Of a stretch of 64,000 bases of DNA, positions 29,254-38,871 are shown in pieces; position 1 is the stretch's first letter, and the number at the start of each line of letters is the position of its first letter. This DNA is from an unidentified eubacterium SCB49 (GTDB lineage Bacteria > Bacteroidota > Bacteroidia > Flavobacteriales > Flavobacteriaceae). The notes beneath the pieces are model-generated. The model saw only the letters and a program-made list of their open reading frames with translations. It did not search any database and had not been told where the DNA came from. Where the stretch lies: contig ABCO01000003.1 in the NCBI GenBank assembly GCA_000170815.1, positions 62,001 to 126,000 on the forward strand, written 5' to 3'. A program made the translations under genes and the position numbers.

Positions 29254-29934
29254 TTAATCTAATAGCGAAACACCATTTAAATCTGTTGTAAGCACATCAC
29301 TCATATAATCAAAATAAGGACGTAAAAGCTGGTAATGGTACATTAACTTATCAGTAAAATCTGAGGCGTGTACTTCATTATCCGTAAAAGAGTGTTTCAC
29401 TACAAAACTCTTAAGTCTAATTAAATCTATATTAGAATCGTCTTTGCTAAAACCTTTAGGCGCCGTTTTAACCGCGTTGTCTTGAGAAAACACACCAAAA
29501 GCTTTTTTAAACTCTGAAACCGCTAGAATCTCACGAATTTCAGAACTGTCCATTTCAAATTCTTTTCTAATTCTCAACAAATCTGAAGGTTCAGGGGCAA
29601 AAAAACCGCCAGCCATAAAACTATTACCTGGCTCAAGTCTTAAATAATAACCACCTCTACGTTGCGCTCCTTCTCTACTCCAACTTACACTCCGGTGCAC
29701 ATTATATGGTGTTTTATCTTTACTAAAACGTATATCTCTATTTATTCTAAAAACTTTCTGTCTTGCTATTTTGTCTGTTTCTTGTAATCTTGATTGAACT
29801 TCAGCATAAAATAATTTTAACTGTTTTTCGCTAGCAAGATAAGTTGCCTTGTTTTCTGCCATCCACTCACGGTGGTTATTTTTGTAAAGTTTTTTTAGAA
29901 ATTGAAAAGAAGATTTAGGAATTGTGGTGCTCAT
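29254..29934 (-). CDS. DUF2461 family protein
   Basis: This 226-residue cytoplasmic protein belongs to the DUF2461 (TIGR02453) family. The diagnostic blocks are FLKKLYKNNHREWMAENKATYLASEK, RINRDIRFSKDKTPYN and GGYYLRLEPGNSFMAGGFFAPEP. The function is unknown; the family occurs widely in bacteria and some fungi. The gene stands alone with a bidirectional terminator after it. The start ATG at 29934 fits the family's usual N-terminus. Confidence 0.85.
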   Translation of the reverse strand: MSTTIPKSSFQFLKKLYKNNHREWMAENKATYLASEKQLKLFYAEVQSRLQETDKIARQKVFRINRDIRFSKDKTPYNVHRSVSWSREGAQRRGGYYLRLEPGNSFMAGGFFAPEPSDLLRIRKEFEMDSSEIREILAVSEFKKAFGVFSQDNAVKTAPKGFSKDDSNIDLIRLKSFVVKHSFTDNEVHASDFTDKLMYHYQLLRPYFDYMSDVLTTDLNGVSLLD

Positions 29935-30002
29935 TCTATTAATGTATTAAATGTAAATATAATTTCTTTTTACTATATTATGGTCCAATACTTTTAAAAC
30001 CC

Positions 30003-30443
30003 ATGCATATGAATACCTATAATAAACCCACAAAAGGATTCTGGATTATCGCTAGTATAGCTTTGGCTTGGAACATCATGGGCACTTTTCAATTTTTATC
30101 TTCTACAATCTGGAAAGAGATACTTTTTGAAACTTTAACTGAATCACAAATTGCACTGTTTGAAAATTTACCACTTTGGTATTTAATCGTTTTTGGAATT
30201 GCTGTACTAACAGGTTTGTTAGGTAGTTTATTTTTATTACTGCGAAAAAAAATGGCTATTCTACTTTTTACAATTTCTGCCATTACAGTAATTATACAGT
30301 TTAGCTATTGGATATTTGGTACAAAAGTGATTGAAGTTTATGGTACAAAAGATGCCATAACAATGCCGATAATTGTAATCCTAACTGCAATAGCATTTTT
30401 ATTTTATAGTAAAACCGTGGCTCGTAGAGGTTGGCTACAGTAA
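30003..30443 (+). CDS. Small four-helix membrane protein
   Basis: This 146-residue integral membrane protein has four predicted transmembrane helices (about 12-32, 53-77, 83-105 and 118-137). I do not recognise a functional family; similar flavobacterial proteins are sometimes called sugar transporter without support in the sequence. ATG codons at 30003 and 30009 (MHM) are both possible starts. It converges with corA, 17 bases away. Confidence 0.65.
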   Translation: MHMNTYNKPTKGFWIIASIALAWNIMGTFQFLSSTIWKEILFETLTESQIALFENLPLWYLIVFGIAVLTGLLGSLFLLLRKKMAILLFTISAITVIIQFSYWIFGTKVIEVYGTKDAITMPIIVILTAIAFLFYSKTVARRGWLQ

Positions 30444-30460
30444 AACTGAAAAGTAAGTTT

Positions 30461-31549
30461 TTACAACCATTTTTTACGTTTAAAATAGTAAATCATCCCT
30501 ATAAAAACGAGTATCATAGCAGCCCAAAGCACAAAATATCCATATTTAAATTGTAGTTCTGGGATGTATTCAAAATTCATCCCATAGATACCTGCCATAA
30601 AAGTAAGCGGTATAAAAATAGATGCCATGATGGTAAGAACCTTCATGACTTCGTTCATTTTATTGCTTATTCTTGTCATATACATATCCATTAATCCCCA
30701 AATCATCTCTCGATATATATCTACACTCTCAGAGACTTGAATAATATGATCGTATAAATCTCTAATATAATTTGTAGTACGTTCTTCAATTAATGATGTT
30801 TCGGTTTTTTCTAAACGATTTACAACTTCTCTTAAAGGAAAGACTGCACGTCTAATTTTTAAAATTTCTTTTTTTAAGTTTTGTATATCCTTTGTAATGT
30901 CAACTTCAACCTCTTCTTCATCAAATAACTGATCTTCTAATAATTCTATCTTTTCACTCATTACCTCAATTACACTAAAATAATTGTCAATTACTGCATC
31001 AAGAATAGCAAACATCAAATAATCTGCCCCAGCATTTCTAATACGTCCTTTCGCATTTTTTAATCGATCTCTAAGGTCATCAAAAACATCTCCATCAGCC
31101 TCCTGAAACGTTAAAACATAGTCTTTCCCCATCACTAAACTCACATGTTCTGCTACAAACTCGTGATTTTCATTATAGTGTAGCATTTTAAATACAATAA
31201 ATAAATAATCATCATATTCATCAATCTTTGGGCGCTGGTTTACACTCACAATATCTTCTTGAATAAGCGGATGTAATTTATAATAATTACCTAAACGCTC
31301 AATTTCTGTTGTATTATTAAGCCCATTAACATTTATCCAAGTAACGTGGTCTGTTCCCTTAAAATTAAATGCAACATCAATTTGTTCAGTATCAATTTGC
31401 TCGTATTTCTCCTTAGAATAATCAATAATCTCAAGTTTAGTGGCTGTATTATTTCTCACACCAGTATACTTTACAGTCCCAGGTACATTATTAGCTGCCT
31501 TTTTTGACTTAGAAAGCATTTTCTTATTTTTTTTAGTTTTAGCACGCAT
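30461..31549 (-). CDS. corA: Magnesium/cobalt transporter CorA
   Basis: This 362-residue divalent-cation channel has a large cytoplasmic N-terminal domain (about residues 1-295) with long helices (VMSEKIELLEDQLFDEEE, LKKEILKIRRAVFPLREVV). Two C-terminal transmembrane helices follow. The signature YGMNFE (Gly323, Met324, Asn325) sits at the external mouth between the helices, and the protein ends with a basic tail KRKKWL, as usual. It imports magnesium across the inner membrane as a pentamer. It is a single gene with its own promoter at 31572-31599. Confidence 0.95.
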   Translation of the reverse strand: MRAKTKKNKKMLSKSKKAANNVPGTVKYTGVRNNTATKLEIIDYSKEKYEQIDTEQIDVAFNFKGTDHVTWINVNGLNNTTEIERLGNYYKLHPLIQEDIVSVNQRPKIDEYDDYLFIVFKMLHYNENHEFVAEHVSLVMGKDYVLTFQEADGDVFDDLRDRLKNAKGRIRNAGADYLMFAILDAVIDNYFSVIEVMSEKIELLEDQLFDEEEVEVDITKDIQNLKKEILKIRRAVFPLREVVNRLEKTETSLIEERTTNYIRDLYDHIIQVSESVDIYREMIWGLMDMYMTRISNKMNEVMKVLTIMASIFIPLTFMAGIYGMNFEYIPELQFKYGYFVLWAAMILVFIGMIYYFKRKKWL

Positions 31550-31571
31550 GAGCTATTTTTTATTTTAAATA

Positions 31572-31599
31572 TAAATGTAATTTATGAGTACTAAAGCAA
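31572..31599 (-). promoter_or_regulatory. Promoter of corA
   Basis: On the minus strand, TTG (31599-31597) and TACATTTA (31579-31572) are 17 bases apart, close to the TTG-N17..23-TAnnTTTG consensus. The box ends 22 bases before the corA start codon. Confidence 0.45.
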
Positions 31600-31746
31600 G
31601 AAACTCTATAATGTTAATTAAATGTGCAAAACAACTTTGGCTTCTTTTCGTGGTAATCGATGGATAACTTAAGTTTGTTAGATACAAGTATATAATAACA
31701 TCACTTTAACTGTTGAAATATTCTTTTAACACAAAAAAGCATTTTT

Positions 31747-33474
31747 ATGAAACTAGCAACACTTGATTGGGCACTTATTATTTTCTTTTTTGCCATTTTT
31801 TTAGTGATTGGTATATACGTCTCAAAAAAAGCCGGGAAAGATACCAACGAATTTTTCTTGTCTGGAAGAAACATGCCTTGGTGGTTATTAGGGATTTCTA
31901 TGGTGGCCACTACGTTTGCAGCAGATACACCTGGATTAGTTACAGAACTGGTTAGAAATAATGGAGTTTCAGGTAACTGGGTTTGGTGGGCTTTTTTGTT
32001 AACAGGAATGTTAACTGTATTTTTTTACGCAAAACTCTGGCGAAAGTCCGGTATTAATACAGATTTAGAGTTTTATGAAATACGCTATTCTGGTAAAGCC
32101 GCTAGTTTTTTAAGAGGCTTTAGAGCCATCTACCTTGGAGTAATTTTTAATATTATTACCATGGCAGGTGTTTGTCTTGCAGGAGCTAAAATTGCTAATA
32201 TTTTATTAGGTATCTCTCAAGAAGAAACACTACTCTACGCTTCTATTATTGTAGTGATCTACTCTTCGCTTGGAGGTCTTAAAGGGGTTTTAATAACAGA
32301 TTTAATACAGTTTATTATCGCAATGGTTGGTTCTATTTGGGCAACGATCTATATAATTAATATTCCAGAAATTGGCGGACTTACAAATCTATTAGCCCAC
32401 GAAAACGTAGTTGGAAAATTAAATATTCTACCTGATTTTTCAAATACCGAACTGTTAATCACGCTCTTTATTATTCCTTTTGCAGTACAATGGTGGAGTA
32501 CTTGGTATCCGGGCGCAGAGCCTGGTGGAGGTGGTTATATTGCTCAACGTATGCTTGCCGCGAAAGATGAAAAAAATGCTACTTGGGCCACTTTACTCTT
32601 TAATTTTGCACATTATGCTGTAAGACCTTGGCCTTGGATTTTAGTTGGTCTTGCTTCATTAGTTATTTTTCCAAGTTTAGAAAGTATTAGTACCACATTC
32701 CCTAATCTTACTCCCGAAATGCAAGGACATGACGTTGCTTATGCTGCAATGATGACCTATTTACCTGCAGGATTAATAGGTATTGTTTTAACTTCTTTAA
32801 TAGCAGCTTTTATGAGTACGATCTCGACACAGTTAAACTGGGGAAGCTCGTATATTGTAAATGATTTTTATGGTCGTTTTATAAACCAATCCGCTACAGA
32901 AAAACAAAAAGTCTTAGTTGGTAGAATCTCTACAGTATCATTAATGCTTTGTGCAGCATTATTTTCATTTTATTTAAAATCTGCAAAAGATGTTTTTGAC
33001 CTTTTATTACAGATAGGTGCCGGTACAGGGTTATTGTTTATTTTGCGTTGGTTCTGGAAAAGAATTAACCCATATAGTGAGATTGCTGCAATGGTACTCT
33101 CTTTTGTCATTGCTATATTCTTTTTTATCAATGGGAAGCTAATAATACCCCTTTTTGAGCTTGCAGGACACTGGCAGCTTATTCTTGGGGTTGCAATTAC
33201 AACAATAGGATGGGTAATAGTAACATTACTCACTAACCCAACAGATAAAGAAACAATAGATGCCTTCGAAAAATTAATATTTAATGAAGAGGATAAATTT
33301 AAAAATATAGGATTTAAAATCGTCGCGTTTTTTACAGCGATTATAGGTACTTATAGCTTCTTATTTGCTACGGGTTATTATATCTACGGAAACATGACAC
33401 CCGCAGTAATTCTATCAATAATTACTTTAGCTAGTGCTGTAGTATTAATTAAGATTTGGAAGAAGATTGTTTAA
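31747..33474 (+). CDS. Sodium:solute symporter (SSS family)
   Basis: This 575-residue polytopic inner-membrane protein has about 13 transmembrane helices. The N-terminus KKAGKDTNEFFLSGRNMPWWLLGISMVATTFAADTP is the SSS family signature, and a later SSLGGLKGVLITDLIQF block is conserved with glucose and proline symporters. The solute cannot be told from sequence alone. Relatives in Bacteroidota are often near sugar metabolism genes, but here the neighbours are corA and an SPFH gene, which give no clue. It ends at a bidirectional terminator. Confidence 0.9.
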   Translation: MKLATLDWALIIFFFAIFLVIGIYVSKKAGKDTNEFFLSGRNMPWWLLGISMVATTFAADTPGLVTELVRNNGVSGNWVWWAFLLTGMLTVFFYAKLWRKSGINTDLEFYEIRYSGKAASFLRGFRAIYLGVIFNIITMAGVCLAGAKIANILLGISQEETLLYASIIVVIYSSLGGLKGVLITDLIQFIIAMVGSIWATIYIINIPEIGGLTNLLAHENVVGKLNILPDFSNTELLITLFIIPFAVQWWSTWYPGAEPGGGGYIAQRMLAAKDEKNATWATLLFNFAHYAVRPWPWILVGLASLVIFPSLESISTTFPNLTPEMQGHDVAYAAMMTYLPAGLIGIVLTSLIAAFMSTISTQLNWGSSYIVNDFYGRFINQSATEKQKVLVGRISTVSLMLCAALFSFYLKSAKDVFDLLLQIGAGTGLLFILRWFWKRINPYSEIAAMVLSFVIAIFFFINGKLIIPLFELAGHWQLILGVAITTIGWVIVTLLTNPTDKETIDAFEKLIFNEEDKFKNIGFKIVAFFTAIIGTYSFLFATGYYIYGNMTPAVILSIITLASAVVLIKIWKKIV

Positions 33475-33561
33475 AGGAATAGAAACCATCATTGAGCTAT
33501 TATAAAGATTAGTTACATAGCTCACACTTACTTTAATATCTAATCTAACAGCTAAAATATA

Positions 33562-33593
33562 AAAACCCCAACAACTTTCGTTATTGGGGTTTT
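33562..33593. terminator. Bidirectional intrinsic terminator
   Basis: A 10-bp stem, AAAACCCCAA (33562-33571) with TTGGGGTTTT (33584-33593), continues after one mismatch into AAC/GTT with a TTTC tetraloop. It serves the symporter gene and the minus-strand SPFH gene. Confidence 0.85.
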
Positions 33594-33653
33594 GAGTATC
33601 TTAAAATTGATAATAATAGTTACGATTTATCAATCTATAATATTTCCGAAGTA

Positions 33654-34466
33654 TTAATTATCACCTAAAATAATAGGCATTCCACTATCTCCAGATCCAA
33701 TTACAATTACTTTAGAGTTAGGAGATTCAGATAATTTTATTGTAGCATCAATACCTTTATCTTGTAAAATTTTATCTGTTAGCGAGGCACTTAATATTCT
33801 GTTTGCATCTGCTTTACCTTGTGCTTCAATACGTACTTTTTCAGCTTCTTTAGCAGCCGTAACAAGTCTAAATTCATATTCTAAAGATTCTTGTTCTTGC
33901 TTTAATTTACGCTCAATAGCTGTTTTAATAGTTGCAGGTAATGTTACATCACGAACTAACAATTCATTTAATTGCACATATTGCTTGTCTAAAATTGCTT
34001 TTAACTCAATAAATATTTCATCTTGAATTGCATCACGCTTACTGCTGTATAACTGTTCTGGTGTGTAACGTCCTACAACACTTCTTGCAGCACTTCGTAT
34101 CGCTGGCTGGATTACACGTTGTAAATAATCTTCTCCTAGAGTTTGGTGCAATTTTGCTACATCATTTGGTACAGGTTGGTACCAAGCAGAAGCATCAATC
34201 TGTATCTCTAAACCATTTGAAGATAAAACCTTCATTTTTTCAAAAAGCTCTTGTTGTCTTATTTCATATTTAATTACCTGATTCCAAGGTGCTATAAGGT
34301 GTAAACCTTCCCCTAAAGGCGGTTCATCTGTTACAACTCCATCAGATAATTTATATAATACTCCTGTTTCACCAGACTCTATTTTAACAAATGATTTCAT
34401 TAAAACAATTGCTCCTATTACTAAGAGAATGATTACTGGTATTCCTAATTTTGGTAATTTTTCCAT
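33654..34466 (-). CDS. Prohibitin-like SPFH domain membrane protein
   Basis: This 270-residue protein has one N-terminal transmembrane helix (about 8-25) and an SPFH/Band 7 domain (residues 27-200). The segments VKIESGETGVLYKLSDGVV, LGEGLHLIAPWNQVIKYEIR and YTPEQLYSSKRDAIQDEI match the prohibitin branch. A coiled coil follows (IERKLKQEQESLEYEFRLVTAAKEAEK). Prohibitin-like proteins form ring assemblies around membrane proteases such as FtsH; a partner is not visible here. It is the last gene after the VWA membrane protein, six bases downstream, so the two share a transcript. Confidence 0.88.
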   Translation of the reverse strand: MEKLPKLGIPVIILLVIGAIVLMKSFVKIESGETGVLYKLSDGVVTDEPPLGEGLHLIAPWNQVIKYEIRQQELFEKMKVLSSNGLEIQIDASAWYQPVPNDVAKLHQTLGEDYLQRVIQPAIRSAARSVVGRYTPEQLYSSKRDAIQDEIFIELKAILDKQYVQLNELLVRDVTLPATIKTAIERKLKQEQESLEYEFRLVTAAKEAEKVRIEAQGKADANRILSASLTDKILQDKGIDATIKLSESPNSKVIVIGSGDSGMPIILGDN

Positions 34467-34472
34467 ATTTTT

Positions 34473-36506
34473 TTAAATTAATCCGTTATATTTTCTAATA
34501 AACCACTCTAATGCGAGAGTGAGCGCTATTAACCCTAGTAAATATTTCCAATCTATAAGGGGTACTATTTTTTGTTCTTTTTTCTGAATTGTTGTAAACC
34601 TAGTATCATTAATCAATGTTTCTGATAACAGGTTGTATGTTGCACTTGTAAATAAACGACCTTCTGAGTTGGACGCTAAAGCTTTTAGCTTTGTTACATT
34701 AGCGCTGTTAAATTGTTTTTCTGCATCATAGCCTATTATAGAAAAACTACCACTACGAGCTACACTTTGGTCTTGTGCAGAAACGGTATATTTATAATTA
34801 CCCGCAGTCAGCGAACTTAAATCTACTTCAAAAAAGTTGTTGCGTAAAAGCATTGGGAATACGTTTTTACTTTGTGTTTCTGCATCAACTATTGTAATAT
34901 TTAAAGATACCCTTGGGTCAAATACAAAGTTTTTATCAAAATATTGTGCCGAAATTTTAATGGCATCATTGTTATAATAAAAAGACTCATTACTCACCTC
35001 TAACCTACTTCTACGTTTATTTGAAGCTAAATATTGGACTATCCTTCCTATAAAATTATCAAAAGCTTCGAAACTATTATTACGCACATAACTTTCTGCT
35101 CTCCATCGCCAAATGTTTTCGCCATCCCAAATAGCGTCTCTTTTTCCATTAAGTTCTGTGGTAACAAGCATAGGTGTTTCTGAGTTAAAACCATCTACTT
35201 GCTGCTCTAAAATCACTTCGTGAGGCACTAAAACTTCAAGTTCACCAAAAAGAGTGCGCATAGGCGGCATTTTAGAAAAACCAATATCCTTAATAGCAAA
35301 TGTGCCATAGTTTAGGTTTAATTCTCCCGTTACTTCTTCAGATTGCGTAGAAGCGTTTTTATCAAAAATAGCCTGAGTAGTATTTAAAAAATCCCAGTCT
35401 GTCTCAAGGCCTGTAATGGTAAATGTGTTTTTATTTAACTTATTAAGCTCTGCATACACACCAGCAAAAGTTCTATCAGGCTGATATAGTATTACCAATT
35501 GTGAATCATTGAGCAAAGAGATAGCTTCTGAAGGTTTTTTAAACTGAAATTTTCTTTGTTCATTACTCGTTATTGCTTTTTTAAGAGCTCCTAAATCTGG
35601 ATGCATTATATTGCTTACTACCAAAACATTAGTAGATTGGTCGATTACCTCTACTGCAAAATACTTAGCGTTATTAGATTTGTTTTTCTCTTCTGCAAGA
35701 GGAATAATTTGAGCTGTGTATTTCTGAAAACCTACTGTTGTTGCAGGTAATGTAAAAGATAGTGTTTGAGATGTATTAGTAGTACTAAAAGTTACATTTT
35801 TAGAAAACACAGTATTTCCGCCTTTGCTAACCACAAACTTACTAGTAACTGTTTCTTTACCAGTATAGCTTAAAATAACCTCTACTGGAAATTTATTTTT
35901 TAAGAAAGCGTATTTGTTTGTGTTTAATTGGGCTATTCTTAAATCGGTATACTTTGTCGAATCACCTACAGCGATTGGAAATACAGTATTTTTAAGTGTG
36001 TTATTTAAAAACTGATAATCTTGCCCTACCGTTTGATTACCGTCAGTAATAATTATAGTAGGCGCTATTTCTTCAAGAAAAAGGTCATTAACGTCAATTA
36101 ATGATTTCGAAATATTTGTATTCTTATCAGTAAAAGTTAGTGAATCTAAGCTCGTTATTTGATCACTAAATTTAAATAAAGAAACATCAAACGCTTCTTG
36201 TAAGTCTTTATCTTCTTTTATTTTGTCAAGTAACAAATTGACCTCGTCAGATTTTCCTAATTCATTAATTGACAAAGAATTGTCTATGAGTACTGGAAGT
36301 TTAGGTTTAACCTTGAGATAACTATCAACTGTCATTTTTGGATTAACAATTAACAATAAAATAAAGAAGAAAGTTAAAAATCGAAGTATTCCAAAAAGCC
36401 ATTTAAACTTACCTTTATATTTAGGCTTATAGCCATACATAAATACTGCCAGCCCAAGTGATACAAGGGCTGCAATACTTATATATAATATAGTTTCTGG
36501 TGTCAT
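34473..36506 (-). CDS. VWA-like domain membrane protein
   Basis: This 677-residue inner-membrane protein has two N-terminal transmembrane helices (about 7-25 and 37-56) and one at the extreme C-terminus (about 655-672). Between them is a large extracytoplasmic region. It opens with a von Willebrand A-type metal site, IDNSLS (Asp75, Ser77, Ser79), followed by IIITDGNQTVG near residue 155. The rest is strand-rich. The topology resembles BatA/BatB-type proteins, but no MoxR ATPase gene lies nearby. Function unknown; a role in envelope integrity is a guess. Co-transcribed with the SPFH gene. Confidence 0.7.
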   Translation of the reverse strand: MTPETILYISIAALVSLGLAVFMYGYKPKYKGKFKWLFGILRFLTFFFILLLIVNPKMTVDSYLKVKPKLPVLIDNSLSINELGKSDEVNLLLDKIKEDKDLQEAFDVSLFKFSDQITSLDSLTFTDKNTNISKSLIDVNDLFLEEIAPTIIITDGNQTVGQDYQFLNNTLKNTVFPIAVGDSTKYTDLRIAQLNTNKYAFLKNKFPVEVILSYTGKETVTSKFVVSKGGNTVFSKNVTFSTTNTSQTLSFTLPATTVGFQKYTAQIIPLAEEKNKSNNAKYFAVEVIDQSTNVLVVSNIMHPDLGALKKAITSNEQRKFQFKKPSEAISLLNDSQLVILYQPDRTFAGVYAELNKLNKNTFTITGLETDWDFLNTTQAIFDKNASTQSEEVTGELNLNYGTFAIKDIGFSKMPPMRTLFGELEVLVPHEVILEQQVDGFNSETPMLVTTELNGKRDAIWDGENIWRWRAESYVRNNSFEAFDNFIGRIVQYLASNKRRSRLEVSNESFYYNNDAIKISAQYFDKNFVFDPRVSLNITIVDAETQSKNVFPMLLRNNFFEVDLSSLTAGNYKYTVSAQDQSVARSGSFSIIGYDAEKQFNSANVTKLKALASNSEGRLFTSATYNLLSETLINDTRFTTIQKKEQKIVPLIDWKYLLGLIALTLALEWFIRKYNGLI

Positions 36507-36553
36507 TTAGAATGTACGAATACAATTTTTTAGACTTTCAAAAAGGTTGCTTA

Positions 36554-37300
36554 TTATGTAAGCATACCTCCGTCTACGTTAAGCACTTGTCCTGTAACAT
36601 ACGCAGATAAATCACTCGCTAGATACACACAAGTATTTGCAATATCTTCAGGGGTACCACCACGTTTTAACGGAATAGCATCTCTCCAAGACTGAACTGT
36701 AGCTTCATCAAGTTTACCCGTCATTTCAGTTTCAATAAAACCAGGAGCAATTGCATTACAACGGATGTTTCTTGATCCAAGCTCTAAAGCCACAGACTTT
36801 GAAAATCCAATAATACCAGCTTTAGATGCAGCATAATTAGTTTGCCCTGCGTTACCTTTTACACCAACTACAGAACTCATATTGATAATAGAGCCTTTAC
36901 GTTGTTTAAGCATAGTACGTTGTACAGCTTTTGTCATGTTAAAAACAGACTTTAGGTTTACTTCTATTACTTTATCAAAGTCATCTTCAGAAATACGCAT
37001 TAATAGGTTATCTTTTGTGATACCAGCGTTATTAATAAGAATATCTATACTACCAAAATCTTCTATTACTGCTTTTGCTAAGTCTTGAGACTCATCAAAG
37101 CTTGCTGCGTTACTTTTATAAGCTTTTACTTTAACACCAGCATTACTTAAGTTTGCTGCTAATTCATCAGCAGATGCTGCAGATGAATTATATGTAAAAG
37201 CGACATTACAACCGTGTTGTACAAAAACTTCTACAATACCTCTTCCTATTCCTCTACTTCCACCCGTAATGATTGCTGTTTTCCCTTCTAATAGTTTCAT
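36554..37300 (-). CDS. fabG: 3-oxoacyl-[ACP] reductase
   Basis: This 248-residue SDR enzyme reduces 3-oxoacyl-ACP in fatty acid elongation with NADPH. It has TGGSRGIGRGI at the N-terminus, NNAGIT near residue 90, and the catalytic set in INMSSVVGVKGNAGQTNYAASK (Ser, Tyr and Lys). The C-terminal NVDGGM is the FabG end motif. The length is exactly typical. It follows sucD after a terminator and precedes the VWA gene by 47 bases. Proximity to the lpx genes suits a supply of hydroxyacyl chains for lipid A, though this is context only. Confidence 0.93.
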   Translation of the reverse strand: MKLLEGKTAIITGGSRGIGRGIVEVFVQHGCNVAFTYNSSAASADELAANLSNAGVKVKAYKSNAASFDESQDLAKAVIEDFGSIDILINNAGITKDNLLMRISEDDFDKVIEVNLKSVFNMTKAVQRTMLKQRKGSIINMSSVVGVKGNAGQTNYAASKAGIIGFSKSVALELGSRNIRCNAIAPGFIETEMTGKLDEATVQSWRDAIPLKRGGTPEDIANTCVYLASDLSAYVTGQVLNVDGGMLT

Positions 37301-37433
37301 ATAATAATGGTGCGATACGCTATCGACTTATTTTAATTGAACATAAATTTTATAAGAATAACTTCTATTCATTCTTTTAAAATTTGAGAAGTTATACATT
37401 TCAAATATACCAAAAGCTACACGCTTTTGCATA

Positions 37434-37459
37434 AGAAAGCCCTACATATTTGTAGGGCT
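37434..37459 (-). terminator. Intrinsic terminator after sucD
   Basis: A 9-bp perfect stem, AGCCCTACA (37438-37446) with TGTAGGGCT (37451-37459), has a 4-base loop. Read on the minus strand it is followed by a T-rich stretch, and it lies between sucD and fabG. Confidence 0.75.
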
Positions 37460-37482
37460 CACTATATAATATACGTTTGTTA

Positions 37483-38354
37483 TTAAGCTAAAACTTCAGC
37501 AACTTTTTTACCAATTTCTGCTGGAGAATCTACAACGTGAATTCCACATTCGCTCATAATTTTTTTCTTTGCTTGTGCTGTATCATCAGCTCCACCTACA
37601 ATAGCACCTGCGTGACCCATTGTACGTCCAGCTGGAGCAGTTTCACCTGCAATAAAACCAATAACTGGTTTTTTACTTCCGCTGTTTTTGTACCAAAGTG
37701 CAGCATCTGCTTCTAGTTGACCTCCAATTTCACCAATCATTACAACGGCTTCAGTTTCTGGGTCATTAACTAACATTTCTACTGCTTCTTTTGTTGTAGT
37801 TCCAATAATTGGATCTCCACCAATACCAATAGCTGTAGTTATACCAAGACCTTGTTTTACAACTTGATCTGCAGCTTCATAAGTTAAAGTACCAGACTTA
37901 GATACAATACCTACATTTCCTTTTTAAATACAAAACCTGGCATGATACCAACTTTAGCTTCACCTGGAGTAATTACACCAGGACAGTTAGGTCCAATTAG
38001 CCTACATTCTTTATTCTCAATATAGTTAGCAGCTTTAATCATATCTGCAACAGGGATTCCCTCTGTAATTGTTATGATTACTTTAATTCCTGCATCTGCA
38101 GCTTCCATAATTGCATCTGCAGCAAAAGCTGGTGGCACAAAAATGATTGTTGTGTCTGCGCCTACTTCTTTTACAGCTTCAGCAACTGTATTAAAAACAG
38201 GTTTATCAAGGTGAGTTTGACCACCTTTACCAGGTGTTACACCACCTACTACATTTGTTCCATACTCGATCATTTGGCCTGCGTGGAATGTACCTTCGCT
38301 ACCTGTAAATCCTTGTACAATTATTTTAGAATCCTTATTTACTAAAACGCTCAT
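37483..38354 (-). pseudogene. sucD: Succinyl-CoA synthetase alpha subunit, frameshifted in this sequence
   Basis: The gene encodes the ADP/GDP-forming succinyl-CoA ligase alpha subunit of the TCA cycle. Residues 1-146 (38354 down) read correctly to FVFKK, then a TAG appears at 37913-37911. The rest of the family sequence continues in another frame: first [20 protein letters not shown], and later the phosphohistidine region AGRTMGHAGAIVGG. The shift lies in the A-run read from 37925-37921, which has five bases where six are needed. One extra base gives exactly 290 residues, the normal family length, with no other damage. The enzyme is central, so a sequencing or assembly error is the likeliest cause; a recent mutation cannot be excluded. 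Confidence 0.9.
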
Positions 38355-38422
38355 GCTATTTGTTGTTTTTATGTGATTAAGTTTCCGCTATTACTTCGGA
38401 AATATGCTGTTTTTTGAGATTG

Positions 38423-38430
38423 CAAAGATA
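38423..38430 (-). promoter_or_regulatory. Promoter -7 box upstream of sucD
   Basis: On the minus strand TATCTTTG (38430-38423) matches TAnnTTTG exactly, 68 bases before the sucD ATG. No TTG is found at the right -33 distance. The repeated 13-mer described in the findings lies between it and the start codon. Confidence 0.4.
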
Positions 38431-38457
38431 CAATTTATCTCTGTTTTAAATAGAATA

Positions 38458-38871
38458 TTATACTTTAACTTTATGATAAGAACCATTTGTATCATCTTGA
38501 TCCATTGCTGGCTGACTGACTTGGTGTCCTCTGTATAGTTTACCGTCTTTTACTTGCCAAATAGATATAAAGTGAGCAATACCCAACTCTTCATCTGGAT
38601 TTTCAATAGTACGAATATAGTATTTATAGCGTGTTGTGACATGGTCATCCTCCTCTAGAACGTGACTCACCTCTACTCTTAGCTCCGCATACGTACGCGC
38701 TATTTCTTGAAAAGTCTCTACAATATCGTTAAAATTGAATATAGTGAGACCGTCAGTGCTATTCCATAATAGTTCCACATCTGGATGAATATATTTCTCC
38801 AATACACTTATATCATTCAACAAATCTGAATTATAAAAATCTTTTACAACTTGTTTCGCACTTGAACTCAT
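38458..38871 (-). CDS. NTF2-like (SnoaL-type) protein
   Basis: This 137-residue protein has the cone-like NTF2 fold pattern: VVKDFYNSDLLNDISVLEKYIHPDVELLWN, then IVETFQEIARTYAELRVEVSHVLEEDDHVTTRYKY, then GIAHFISIWQVKDGKLYRGHQVSQP. The fold is used by SnoaL-like isomerases, limonene epoxide hydrolases and many proteins of unknown role; the substrate cannot be inferred. It overlaps the second lpxD-like gene by four bases (ATGA), so it is coupled to an envelope gene. Confidence 0.75.
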   Translation of the reverse strand: MSSSAKQVVKDFYNSDLLNDISVLEKYIHPDVELLWNSTDGLTIFNFNDIVETFQEIARTYAELRVEVSHVLEEDDHVTTRYKYYIRTIENPDEELGIAHFISIWQVKDGKLYRGHQVSQPAMDQDDTNGSYHKVKV

